Assembly (NCBI GenBank): GCA_000209815.1
Contig: FP929036.1
Location: 675,885 to 739,884 of the forward strand
Origin: Butyrivibrio fibrisolvens 16/4
Lineage (GTDB): Bacteria; Bacillota; Clostridia; Lachnospirales; Lachnospiraceae
Direction of reading: 5' to 3'
DNA: 64,000 nt
Each line of letters starts with the position of its first letter. Position 1 is the stretch's first letter. Made by a program: the position numbers and the translations under genes. The notes beneath the pieces were generated by a model, which saw only the letters and a list, made by a program, of their open reading frames with translations, ran no database searches and was not told the DNA's origin. This document shows, one piece after another, positions 54,706-63,323 of the stretch.

Positions 54706-57111
54706 ATGAATTTAGATTTTTTGAATGACAGGCAACGAGAGGGCGTAGTCACTACAGAGGGACCAGTGCTTATTTTAGCTGGTGCAGGCTCCGGAAAGAC
54801 TAGAGTGCTCACCCATCGCGTTGCTTATTTAATAGAGCAGGGAGTTATGCCATACAATATTATGGCCATCACCTTCACCAATAAGGCTGCCAGAGAGATG
54901 AGGGAGCGTATTGATAATATAGTAGGCTTTGGTTCGGATGGCGTATGGGTAGCCACATTCCATGCCAGCTGTGTACGTATCTTGCGCAGATTCTGTGAGA
55001 ATCTTGGTCAGGGCTACAGCAGCAATTTCACCATTTACGATACAGACGATTGCAAGACTCTTATGAAGGAGGTTTGCAAATATCTTCAGATAGACACAAA
55101 GCAGTTTAAAGAGCGTACATTTTTAAACGTTATTTCTGATGCAAAGAATAAACTCATCGGTCCAGAGGAATTCACTAATCGTGCCATGGGTGATTTTAAT
55201 ATGTCCCGTCAGGCCACTGTTTATCGTGAATATCAGGCTCGCCTTCGTCAGAATAATGCTTTTGATTTTGATGATTTGATTATGAAGACTGTAGAGCTTC
55301 TTCGTTTGGATGGAGATGTTCGTGCCTATTACAATGATAAATTTAAATACATCATGGTGGACGAGTATCAGGATACCAATGCAGCTCAGTTTGAGCTGGT
55401 TCGTTTGCTTACAGGTGGGGCACAGAACCTTTGCGTAGTAGGTGATGACGATCAGTCTATCTACAAGTTCCGTGGTGCAGATATTTATAACATTTTGAAT
55501 TTTGAGCAGCATTTCCCAGCAGCCCATGTTATAAAGCTGGAGCAGAATTATCGTAGCACAGGGAACATTCTGGAGGCTGCTAATGCAGTCATCGCAAACA
55601 ATGAAGGACGTAAGGAAAAGGCCCTTTGGACAGAGGCTGAGGATGGAGACAAAATCCAGTTCCAGCAGTTTGATAGTGCCTACGAGGAAGCCAGCTTTAT
55701 CGCCAGCAATATTGGCGCACTTGTTCGTAAAGGCGAGGCAGATTATAAGGACTGCGCGGTGCTTTATCGTACCAATGCCCAGTCACGTCTTATAGAAGAA
55801 AAAATGATTTACGAGGGCATCCCTTACAAGATTGTGGGCGGTGTTAATTTCTACAGCCGCAAGGAAATCAAGGATGTACTTGCTTATTTAAAGACTGTTG
55901 ATAATGGCAGTGATGACATAGCCGTTCAGCGTATCATCAATATTCCAAAGCGCGGAATAGGTGCTACTACTATCACAAAGGTTTCTGATTTTGCCAGAGA
56001 AAATGGACTGAATTTCTACGAGGCCCTGCTTCACTGTGAGGATGTTCCTTCAATTGGAAAGGCTGCCACAAAGATTCAGGGATTTACCAGCCTTATTGAA
56101 AAGCTACGCAAGATTGCAAAGGAAGAATCAGTATCAGCTCTTGTAGAGGAGATTTTAGAACAGACAGATTACGTGGCAGAGCTTAGGGCAGAGGGCACAG
56201 ATGAGGCCAAAGCCCGTATTGAAAATATCGACGAGTTACTTACTAAGGCAGTTGCTTACGAAAAGGATGCCAGGGATGATGGCGAGGAGCCTACTCTTTC
56301 AGGATTCTTGGAAGATGTGGCACTTGTAGCAGATATAGATAGCTATGAGGAAAGTGATAATTACGTGGTGCTTATGACACTTCACGGAGCTAAGGGTCTG
56401 GAGTTCCCACGTGTTTATATGGCAGGTATGGAGGATGGACTCTTCCCAGGACAGGCCGCTATTTTTGATGGTGGCGGAGCCGATTCTGAGCTGGAAGAGG
56501 AGCGACGTCTTGCGTATGTAGGAATTACTCGTGCCAGGGAGCATCTTACAATGACTGCTGCCAGAATGCGTATGGTTCGCGGAGAGACAGCTTTCCACAA
56601 GATTTCTCGATTTGTAAAGGAGATTCCTGAGGAACTTGTAAAGGGCAATCTTTGGGAGCCAAAGCCAATGGATGATTACAGCAGCACACCTATTGGAGAA
56701 TATTCTGTCTATCAGAAGCCATCAGGCTTTGGAAAGCCATTTGCTGCATCTACCAGCTATGGCACAGCTGGCTCTACAGCAGGTTCTGGAAAGGGTAGCT
56801 ATAGTGCCAGCAGATATTCTGTGGGCAGCTCTACCACAGCAGTTGCTAATAAAAATGGCACAAAGATAGAAAAAGGTGAATTAGATTATGGCATTGGCGA
56901 CCGTGTCAGCCATATCAAATTTAAAGAAGGAACAGTAAAGGATATCATTGACGAGGGCCGCGATTATGAGGTTACGGTGGAGTTTGATGGTGTCGGTGTG
57001 AAGAAGATGTTTGCATCCTTTGCGAAGTTAAAAAGATATAGAAAGCCTTCCCCTTTTAGGGGAAGGGGGACCGCTTTAGCGGTGGATGAGGTATTATATG
57101 AAACGTGGTGA
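54706..57111 (+). CDS. pcrA: ATP-dependent DNA helicase PcrA (UvrD family), C-terminus altered by a repeat
   Basis: This superfamily 1A helicase is for DNA repair and plasmid replication. The motifs are in order: Q/Ia (LNDRQREGV), I (AGAGSGKT), II (VDEYQDTN), III (VVGDDDQSIYKFRGA), IV (LEQNYRST), V (LMTLHGAKGLEFPRVYMAG) and VI (RRLAYVGITRAREHL). The C-terminal linker is Ser/Gly-rich, and a Tudor-like end (YGIGDRVSHIKFKEGTVKDI) closes at FAKLKRYRKP. The last 17 or so codons come from a 50-bp repeat (57045-57094), so the natural C-terminus has been replaced. It overlaps rlmD by 14 bp. Confidence 0.95.
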   Translation: MNLDFLNDRQREGVVTTEGPVLILAGAGSGKTRVLTHRVAYLIEQGVMPYNIMAITFTNKAAREMRERIDNIVGFGSDGVWVATFHASCVRILRRFCENLGQGYSSNFTIYDTDDCKTLMKEVCKYLQIDTKQFKERTFLNVISDAKNKLIGPEEFTNRAMGDFNMSRQATVYREYQARLRQNNAFDFDDLIMKTVELLRLDGDVRAYYNDKFKYIMVDEYQDTNAAQFELVRLLTGGAQNLCVVGDDDQSIYKFRGADIYNILNFEQHFPAAHVIKLEQNYRSTGNILEAANAVIANNEGRKEKALWTEAEDGDKIQFQQFDSAYEEASFIASNIGALVRKGEADYKDCAVLYRTNAQSRLIEEKMIYEGIPYKIVGGVNFYSRKEIKDVLAYLKTVDNGSDDIAVQRIINIPKRGIGATTITKVSDFARENGLNFYEALLHCEDVPSIGKAATKIQGFTSLIEKLRKIAKEESVSALVEEILEQTDYVAELRAEGTDEAKARIENIDELLTKAVAYEKDARDDGEEPTLSGFLEDVALVADIDSYEESDNYVVLMTLHGAKGLEFPRVYMAGMEDGLFPGQAAIFDGGGADSELEEERRLAYVGITRAREHLTMTAARMRMVRGETAFHKISRFVKEIPEELVKGNLWEPKPMDDYSSTPIGEYSVYQKPSGFGKPFAASTSYGTAGSTAGSGKGSYSASRYSVGSSTTAVANKNGTKIEKGELDYGIGDRVSHIKFKEGTVKDIIDEGRDYEVTVEFDGVGVKKMFASFAKLKRYRKPSPFRGRGTALAVDEVLYETW
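57045..57094. repeat. Short dual-hairpin repeat, family B copy 2, inside the pcrA/rlmD junction
   Basis: It differs at one base from 41281-41330. It is read through as the final codons of pcrA (SPFRGRG..., AVDEV), and its GGATGAGG end supplies the ribosome site for the rlmD ATG at 57098. Confidence 0.82.
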
Positions 57112-58488
57112 AATAGTTCAGGGAAAAGTAGTAAAGGTTAGCTTCCCTAACAAAGGTATTATAGAGACAGCCGAAGGCGACCGCCTTCGCGTTAAGGGCG
57201 TCCTTCCAGGTCAGACTGTGTCTGTCCGTGTAAAGAAGGCTTCTAAGGAAAAGGCCCAGGGAAATCTACTTTCAGTGGATTCTCCTTCAGAGCTGGAGAT
57301 GGACTGCCCTGCTTGTGTACATTTCGGAAAGTGCGGTGGATGTACATATCAGTCCCTTCCTTATGACAAGCAGCTAGACATCAAAGAAGGCATGATTCAT
57401 GATTTGATGGCTCCTGTAATTGGAGAGGATGTTTGGAATGCTACTTACGAGGGCATCAAATCCAGCCCAAAGCAGTTTGAGTACAGAAATAAAATGGAGT
57501 TTTCTTTTGGCGATGAGGTAAAAGATGGTCCACTTACACTTGGTATGCATAAAAAGGGTAGCTTCTATGATGTTGTTACAGTAGATGGTTGCCAGATAAT
57601 CGATGCTGATATGCGTCGTGTTCTTGCCATCACATTGGAGTACTTCGCAAATGCGAAGCAGCCATATTATCGAAAGAATACTCACGAAGGATATCTTCGT
57701 CATCTACTGGTACGTAAGGCAGCCAAGACTGGTGAGATTCTTGTGGACTTAGTTACAAGTACACAGATTTCATCAATATATGAGATTGCTTTATTAGCAG
57801 GCTGGAAGCAGGCGCTTTTAGATTGCCCAGATTGGGAAGGAAAGCTCACTGGTATTCTTCATACAAAGAATGATAGAGCGGCCGACGTAGTTGCAGATGA
57901 GGGCACAGAGATTCTCTATGGCCAGGATTGGTTCAAGGAAGAATTGCTTGGTCTTTCATTTACTATCAGTCCATTCTCATTCTTCCAGACTAATTCACTT
58001 GGCGCAGAAGTACTTTATAGCACAGCCCGTGATTTTATATCAACAGGTGCTGATGGAGCAGAGGTATACGACCTTTACTCTGGCACAGGCACCATCGCTC
58101 AGGTCATTGCACCTGCAGCAAAGCACGTTACTGGCGTGGAAATCATCGCTGAGGCAGTAGAGGCAGCAAAGGAGAATGCAAAGCTTAATGGATTGGATAA
58201 CTGCGATTTCATCGCAGGGGATGTGCTAAAGGTTCTCGACGACATCACAGAAAAACCAGACTACATCATCCTTGATCCACCACGTGATGGCATTCATCCA
58301 AAGGCACTTGATAAAATTATCGACTATGGCGTAGATTCACTCGTCTACATCTCGTGCAAGCCTACCAGCTTAGCCGCGACCTAGAGGTATTCCTCGCCCG
58401 CGGCTACAAGGTCACACGCCTTGCCTGTGTAGATATGTTCCCAGGTACTTACCATGTGGAGACGGTAGCGAAAATTGATAAAATATAA
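57098..58488 (+). CDS. rlmD: 23S rRNA (uracil-C5)-methyltransferase, RlmD/RumA family, frame broken once
   Basis: This SAM-dependent enzyme methylates a uracil in 23S rRNA. An N-terminal TRAM domain (about residues 1-60) is followed by the 4Fe-4S cysteine set in CPACVHFGKCGGC, the catalytic domain with QTNSLGAEVLYS, YDLYSGTGTIAQ (SAM), LDPPRDG and the nucleophile Cys in YISCKPTSL. The frame breaks after SLA at 58374-58375; one added C gives RDLEVFLARGY, CVDMFPGTYHVETVA and a stop at 58488, for 463 residues. I chose ATG 57098 because GAGG lies 6 bases ahead. Paralogues with other rRNA targets exist, so the symbol is tentative. Confidence 0.85.
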
Positions 58489-58507
58489 TAATTAAGCATT
58501 TAAAAAA

Positions 58508-58544
58508 GCTTCCGAACTTGAAAAAGTTTGGAAGCTTTTTTATC
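58508..58544 (+). terminator. Terminator after rlmD
   Basis: AAGCTTCC and AACTT pair with AAGTT and GGAAGCTT, then six T residues. An almost identical terminator lies at 61416-61450. Confidence 0.9.
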
Positions 58545-58565
58545 TGCTTCCAAGGTGTGGGAGCA

Positions 58566-58714
58566 GATTTTTAAGGAGCATATCATTTGCATTCCCCGTG
58601 TACTATAATGATAAAGAGTTTACTACTATTGCTTTTGGAATGCGTGAGCAAATGAAAATCGGATTCTTATGTGAAACTCAATGTGAAGATGGAAGATTAC
58701 TATCGGATCAAAGA
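58566..58714 (+). pseudogene. Fragment of an unrecognised gene
   Basis: Two short open stretches in different frames read like the eroded end of a protein: FAFPVYYNDKEFTTIAFGM, then VKMEDYYRIKDAEGGEVYGF ending at a TGA inside the next gene's start. I cannot assign a family. Nothing else is visible in this 246-base gap apart from the terminator at its start. Confidence 0.35.
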
Positions 58715-58734
58715 TGCAGAGGGCGGTGAAGTGT

Positions 58735-59496
58735 ATGGCTTTGAGAAAAATTGATAAAAGTAAATATACAGAATACCTTAAATATGCCAGAGGGTGTACA
58801 GCGAACCGTGTTTATCCGGTGTCAATTGCAACCGGGTCTCAGGATGGAGATATTTATTTTGATGGCAAAGGCTGTGTACTGTTTTGGCATTATTGTGGTT
58901 TTGTGTATATCTCCGGGGATGTGAGCGAAGATGTTATTGAAGAAGTATATCGAAGTTTTTTGGTGCCTGATACGGAGCGAAGATTTTTGCTAATTACAGA
59001 TTCGAAGTTTGTTTCCGACTATTATTCAGGCATAGACATGCTACGAGTTGATAAAAGGATTGAATACACTCATAGCGGAATCCTTGAAAAGCAACCGGAA
59101 CTTGATGACGGCTTTGTCATTGAACGTATAACTTCAGACAATATACGTGTCATTCAGGGGAGAATTACGCCATCTTTTTCATGGAAAGACAGAGATGTGT
59201 TTTTGCAGGATGGATTCGGGTTTATGGCAAGAAGTAAGGAAGATGGCAGCTTCGCTGCGGTGGCGTTTTCAAGTGCGGTCAGTCCGGAGGAAGTGGATAT
59301 TGGTGTTGAGACTGCTGAAACATACAGACACCATGGTCTGGCATCCTATCTGGCATACAAGATGTGTGAGGAAATCATACGCCAGGGCAGAAGACCTGTA
59401 TGGGCCCATGCAGAAACAAATACAGGTTCTCAGAAAACGGCTCTCAGCGTCGGATTTAAACCAATAGGAATAAATACGGTAATCCAAAAGAAGTAA
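58735..59496 (+). CDS. GNAT-family acetyltransferase, 253 residues
   Basis: The N-terminal half (to about residue 125) is a helper domain typical of longer bacterial GNATs. The C-terminal GNAT fold has FAAVAFSSAVSPEEVDIGVETAETYRHHGLASYLAYKM (acetyl-CoA loop RHHGLA) and WAHAETNTGSQKTALSVGF. ATG 58735 follows GGCGGTGAAG; an in-frame ATG at 58714 is also possible. The substrate is unknown. It is the first of three acyl-transfer genes in an accessory block. Confidence 0.8.
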   Translation: MALRKIDKSKYTEYLKYARGCTANRVYPVSIATGSQDGDIYFDGKGCVLFWHYCGFVYISGDVSEDVIEEVYRSFLVPDTERRFLLITDSKFVSDYYSGIDMLRVDKRIEYTHSGILEKQPELDDGFVIERITSDNIRVIQGRITPSFSWKDRDVFLQDGFGFMARSKEDGSFAAVAFSSAVSPEEVDIGVETAETYRHHGLASYLAYKMCEEIIRQGRRPVWAHAETNTGSQKTALSVGFKPIGINTVIQKK

Positions 59497-59625
59497 TATA
59501 TTTAAGTCTCGCAACCAAATTTAACAAATAATAGCAAAATATGTGAGCTTCGCTTGGTAGACAGGTGGAGCTTACTTTTTATGATTAAGATAAATGTTAA
59601 AATATTTGGCAAAGGTGGTAGAAAT

Positions 59626-60708
59626 ATGAGGAAGGTGTACTTGGATAATATTCGCTGGATAACAGTAGTGCTGGTTGTCATCTATCATGTAATTTACATA
59701 TTCAACGGTGTAACACAACATGGCATCATCGGACCTTTCAGTAAACATCAGCCCCAGGATACATATCAGTACATTGTATATCCTTGGTTCATGTTACTTC
59801 TGTTTGTGGTATCCGGCATGTCAGCCCGCTATGAACTAATTAAACGAACAGAAAAGGAATTTATCAGCGTAAGGACGAGAAAGTATCTTGTACCATCAAC
59901 AATCGGCCTTCTGGTTTTCGGCTGGATTCTTGGCTATTACAACATGCTGATGTCTGGTGCATTTAATTCCATGAACAACGTACCGGGGCCAATCCTTTTC
60001 CTGATAATGGCAGTCAGCGGCTCAGGCCCTCTGTGGTACGTTCAGATGCTTTGGCTCTTCAGCCTGATACTGGTACTGATCAGAAGGATTGAAAAAGACA
60101 GATTCTATAATATCTGTGGCAAAGCAAATCTTTTGATACTTATACTTCTTGTTATACCCGTATATGGAGCGGCGCAGATACTTAACACACCGATAATTGT
60201 GGTATACAGATTCGGTATCTACGGACTGGGCTTTATGATCGGCTATTTTGTATTGTCCCATGACGAGGTGATGGATCGACTTGGTAAAAACTGGCTGTTA
60301 TTAAGCATCCTTGCCCTCGCATCCTGCATAGCTTTCGTGATTTTATATAAAGGTCAGCCTTATCCGGAACACGTAGTTCTGGACACAATCATGTGCAATG
60401 TATACGCTTGGTTTGGAACTCTCGGTATACTTGCCTTCATGAAAAAATGGGGAAATTTCACGAATGCTTTCTCAAAGTGGATGTGCCGAAAATCATGGGG
60501 CCTATACGTATTCCATTATCTGATGATAGCGGTCAGCGGATGGTATCTGCATACATTATGTCCGTTCCTTGCCCCTGTCATCGTATACCTGTTGGTTGCA
60601 ATAGCAGCATTCGCAGGCTCTTACCTTCTGTATGAAATCATGAGCCGCATACCTTTCATAAGGTGGTGTGTTCTGGGAATAAAAAAGGAGAGGAAAGAAT
60701 GTAGGTGA
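59626..60708 (+). CDS. Membrane acyltransferase (acyltransferase 3 family)
   Basis: This is an integral membrane O-acyltransferase for sugars or surface polymers. The N-terminus RKVYLDNIRWITVVLVVIYHVIYIFNG holds the first helix with the family's catalytic-type His, and about ten membrane helices follow (PWFMLLLFVVSGMSARY, GPLWYVQMLWLFSLILVLI, GLYVFHYLMIAVSGWYLH). It has 360 residues. ATG 59626 follows AAAGGTGG; the longer in-frame ORF from 59554 lacks a site. Only 3 bp separate it from the next GNAT gene. It could modify the exopolysaccharide or wall; no glycan cluster is present. Confidence 0.85.
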   Translation: MRKVYLDNIRWITVVLVVIYHVIYIFNGVTQHGIIGPFSKHQPQDTYQYIVYPWFMLLLFVVSGMSARYELIKRTEKEFISVRTRKYLVPSTIGLLVFGWILGYYNMLMSGAFNSMNNVPGPILFLIMAVSGSGPLWYVQMLWLFSLILVLIRRIEKDRFYNICGKANLLILILLVIPVYGAAQILNTPIIVVYRFGIYGLGFMIGYFVLSHDEVMDRLGKNWLLLSILALASCIAFVILYKGQPYPEHVVLDTIMCNVYAWFGTLGILAFMKKWGNFTNAFSKWMCRKSWGLYVFHYLMIAVSGWYLHTLCPFLAPVIVYLLVAIAAFAGSYLLYEIMSRIPFIRWCVLGIKKERKECR

Positions 60709-60711
60709 AAG

Positions 60712-61167
60712 ATGATGGAAATAAGAGTTGCTACAAAAAATGATATAGATTGCTTGATGAGTATTCGCCTTGAGATGCTTAAGGTTGTGAATAATCTACC
60801 AGAAGATTATGAGTTTTCAGATGAAGTTATAAAAGAGAGTCGCGATTACTTTTGTAATGGAGATCATATAAATGTTATTGCGGTGGATGATGACATGGTT
60901 ATTGGTTGTGCATCGATGTGCTTTTTCAGGATAATGCCAACGTTTAGTCATCCAACTGGGAAACGAGCTCATCTTATGAATGTTTACACCAAAAGTGAAT
61001 ACCGTCGTCAGGGAATAGCTCGAAAAATGGTTGAATCGCTAATCGAGAAAACCTGGGAAAAAGGTGCAACGGAGATCAGTCTTGATGCAACCGCATTAGG
61101 AAGACCGCTCTATGAAAGTATTGGATTTACCAACTCAACAGAATGTATGGTTCTGACGAATCAGTAG
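60712..61167 (+). CDS. GNAT-family N-acetyltransferase, 151 residues
   Basis: This is a compact single-domain GNAT. Strand VIAVDDDMVIGCASMCFF leads to LMNVYTKSEYRRQGIARKMVESLIEKTWEKGATEISLDATALGRPLYESIGF, with the acetyl-CoA-binding RRQGIA loop and the usual ending. It has 151 residues. It follows the membrane acyltransferase at 3 bp, so the two are co-transcribed. The substrate is unknown; close relatives include small-molecule and antibiotic acetylators, but nothing here decides it. Confidence 0.85.
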   Translation: MMEIRVATKNDIDCLMSIRLEMLKVVNNLPEDYEFSDEVIKESRDYFCNGDHINVIAVDDDMVIGCASMCFFRIMPTFSHPTGKRAHLMNVYTKSEYRRQGIARKMVESLIEKTWEKGATEISLDATALGRPLYESIGFTNSTECMVLTNQ

Positions 61168-61271
61168 AAAGAATATGAGAGAAATGTTTATATCGGGGCT
61201 TTATATGCCGGTGGAGTTATGGGGATGAAAAAGACATTCAAGAACATGAAAGGATAGACGGCGGAAAAACA

Positions 61272-61400
61272 ATGAATACAAATGACTACATCATTCGTTT
61301 AGAAAGAACCGAAGACTATAGAGAAGTTGAAACTTCCGGGACAGATTTTCTAAACGAGACCAAGGCTCCTTGGCAAAAATCGATAGGATATAGGCGCTAA
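61272..61400 (+). pseudogene. N-terminal remnant of another GNAT acetyltransferase
   Basis: The 42-codon ORF starts like a GNAT gene (DYIIRLERTEDYREVETS, compare the IRPE-x-DYREVE pattern) but loses the fold after about 22 residues and stops. GNAT genes need about 140 residues, so this is a truncated copy. It lies between the intact GNAT gene and a terminator duplicated from rlmD's. The 541-base gap 61168-61708 holds this, the terminator and the fragment at 61542. Confidence 0.5.
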
Positions 61401-61415
61401 ATATAGTATAAAATC

Positions 61416-61450
61416 AGCTTCCGAACTTGAAAAAGTTTGGGAGCTTTTTT
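61416..61450 (+). terminator. Terminator, near-identical copy of the rlmD terminator
   Basis: 34 of 35 bases match 58510-58544: AGCTTCC and AACTT arms around GAAAA, with TTTTTT at the end. The copies flank the GNAT/acyltransferase block as direct repeats. Confidence 0.85.
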
Positions 61451-61541
61451 GATTGAAGAAGGGGAGTTTTAATGATAATATATACGCGATAGCGAATGGA
61501 AAAATACGGTTTAACGGATTTGATTCAAACTTTAATTATGC

Positions 61542-61612
61542 ATAAAAAAGAAATGAGTAAGTCCTGTCAGGCTGAAGCCCTACCCGGTAATAAACCCATT
61601 TCCTGATTTTTA
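61542..61612 (+). pseudogene. 3' remnant of an LPD3-like gene with its terminator
   Basis: The stretch reads KKEMS-like (compare IKKETSNPL at the end of the intact gene at 61680-62238). It shares the same following AAACCCATTTC, TTTTATATTAA and TGTGTCAAT-GATTT-TTAAGTATTTT words up to the next ribosome site. It is the tail of a former tandem copy. AAGAAATG / CATTTCCT forms a weak terminator stem. Confidence 0.5.
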
Positions 61613-61679
61613 TATTAAAGCCAGATTTGATGTGTGTCAATTGATTTATTAAGTATTTTAAAAGGAGACTAGCAGAAAT

Positions 61680-62238
61680 ATGACTATTTATAGAAAGGAT
61701 TATTTTAGGTGGAGAGTAAGAGAAATGTGTCTGTAATTCAAGATGCAGATGGAAATAATATTGTAATGATTAATGATATTGCTTTTAAGGGAAAGCGATC
61801 GATGAATTGGGATGATGTAAAGGAGTATTTAAAAGAATTTGTTGGAAATAATTACACTATAGTTGGCTCTAATGAAGTTGTTTATATTGGAACTGATTTA
61901 CCCGATGAATATACTGGTTCAGATTATACCTACAGCTTGAAAGGTGCAGTTGCTAAGGCAAAAGCTAACGCAGCTCAAGGATTAGGAGAATTAATTGAGA
62001 TAGCAACAAATGGAAAGCATACAGAGAACAAAAAGAAAAACATAATATTGATGGAGCTAATGGTTGGTATTGTTATGATTCTTGTTTTGCTTTGCCTGTA
62101 TATGGAGTTGATAATAAAGTGGAAAGGTATAACGTCTTTAATGTAAATTTGATAATTAGACATGATTTAGATGGCAGGAAGTATTTATACGACATAATAA
62201 ACATAAAAAAAGAAACGAGCAACCCGCTTGGCTGTTAG
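61680..62238 (+). CDS. LPD3-like toxin-associated domain protein, frame broken twice
   Basis: This matches, from memory, a family of about 190 residues found in mobile elements and fused to phage and polymorphic toxins (large polyvalent protein-associated domain 3). Recognisable blocks are DADGNNIVMINDIAFKGKRS, DLPDEYTGSDYTYSLKGAVAKAKANAAQG, GANGWYCYDSCFALPVYG, VERYNVFNVNLIIRHDLDG and YLYDIINIKKETSNPL. The frame needs one added base near 61706-61710 and one A in the run 62036-62040; both together give exactly 187 codons. AAAAGGAG precedes ATG 61680. A shorter GTG start at 61709 is the alternative. Nuclease-type toxicity is suspected for the family, not shown here. Confidence 0.65.
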
Positions 62239-62275
62239 TTCCTAACACGTACGGTAAAAAACCCATTTCTTGACT
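62212..62275 (+). terminator. Weak terminator overlapping the LPD3-like gene end
   Basis: AAGAAACG pairs imperfectly with CCATTTCTT; a CCTAACACG / CGGTAAAA region lies within and ACTTTTATATT follows. The same arrangement is seen at 61549-61612. Confidence 0.4.
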
Positions 62276-62341
62276 TTTATATTAATGTCGGAATGTGTTT
62301 GTGTCAATAGATTTTTAAGTATTTTTGCGAGGAGAATTATG

Positions 62342-62854
62342 ATGAGAAAAGAATATTTATTTAAAAACAGAGTAATAGTCGAAAATAAAGTGTTTTTGTT
62401 AGCGGAGGACGTAGCTAAAAAATTTGGGTATGATAGTCTCGAAATTTTTGCAAATGCGAGGCCAGAGCTGATTGTTGAAAAGAATGGACTTCCCAAACTT
62501 GTAGAAGAAACTAAATATAACAATATTATATTAGGTGATGTAGAGCTTTCAGATAGGATAAAGCATCTGGAATATACTAGAGTTGACACTTTGAGAAGTA
62601 GAGCGGAAACTCTTAGAAGTTTTTATCCACTAAAGTTTATGCTAGCAGGCGGAACCTTGGAACGTAAAGCATATGACGCAGGTTATGAATCAGTTGAAAA
62701 ATATATAAATGATGTGGATTATCCAAAAGAACTTGAGGAAGAAAAAGAGAGTATGGTTCGTAAGGCTGATTTAATCAGTTCTATGGAGGATACTAAAAAG
62801 AAGATAAATGATTTGGTCGATTATGATATTCTGAAAAATACAATATTAGGTTGA
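62342..62854 (+). CDS. Hypothetical protein, about 170 residues
   Basis: I do not recognise this family. It is a soluble, charged and mostly helical protein. The N-terminal part (VFLLAEDVAKKFGYDSLEIFANARPELI) faintly recalls phage antirepressor (BRO/KilA-N type) or small helix-turn-helix modules. The C-terminal part is a Lys/Glu coiled coil (PKELEEEKESMVRKADLISSMEDTKKKIND). GAGGAG lies seven bases before ATG 62342. Its stop overlaps the next start (TTGA). The leader carries the same repeated sequence found upstream of the LPD3-like gene. Confidence 0.6.
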   Translation: MRKEYLFKNRVIVENKVFLLAEDVAKKFGYDSLEIFANARPELIVEKNGLPKLVEETKYNNIILGDVELSDRIKHLEYTRVDTLRSRAETLRSFYPLKFMLAGGTLERKAYDAGYESVEKYINDVDYPKELEEEKESMVRKADLISSMEDTKKKINDLVDYDILKNTILG

Positions 62855-63285
62855 CTCAATATATTCATATAAATGAATATGGAGTACACATAGAATCATT
62901 TTTGGCAGGAAAGGGAATCTTTTTTGCGTTATATGATTCCGACTATGCTTTTGACGAGCTCAAAGTTATCGATGGAGATTTAATTATTCCTACTTATGAC
63001 GAATACGAAGACTCATTTATTGAAAAAAATTATGGACATGATATTTCCGATAGAGATTATAGTCAATATAGCTGTATTGAAAATCTACTGTATCTTATTT
63101 TGCATAAAGAGTTTGAAGATGCAGGGGGTGATTTGATGTATTGTCAGTGCCCGGGAATTGATTTTTATATATCACAAAAAGAAATGATAAAAATGCTTTC
63201 ACCAAGTCAATATAGTAATATAATATTGGTAGATGGTGTTGAGGATTTTGATTTTGCAAAATATATTACACCGATTGAGGATTAG
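62851..63285 (+). CDS. Hypothetical acidic protein, 144 residues, TTG start
   Basis: I do not recognise this family. It is small, strongly acidic and Tyr/Asp rich (YDSDYAFDELKVIDGDLIIPTYDEYEDS, GHDISDRDYSQYSC), without signal peptide or membrane helix, a composition often seen in immunity or antitoxin-like proteins. It starts at TTG 62851, overlapping the upstream stop; no in-frame ATG occurs before YLILHKEF, so coupled translation is likely. A role as a partner of the toxin-like gene is a guess from position and charge. Confidence 0.55.
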   Translation: MTQYIHINEYGVHIESFLAGKGIFFALYDSDYAFDELKVIDGDLIIPTYDEYEDSFIEKNYGHDISDRDYSQYSCIENLLYLILHKEFEDAGGDLMYCQCPGIDFYISQKEMIKMLSPSQYSNIILVDGVEDFDFAKYITPIED

Positions 63286-63323
63286 TCAATTTAAGATTAA
63301 TCGATGGAAATTTGGAGCAGAAT

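Noticed and set aside
59554-59625. Longer start for the membrane acyltransferase
   Set aside because: The ribosome site AAAGGTGG and the family N-terminus place the start at 59626.
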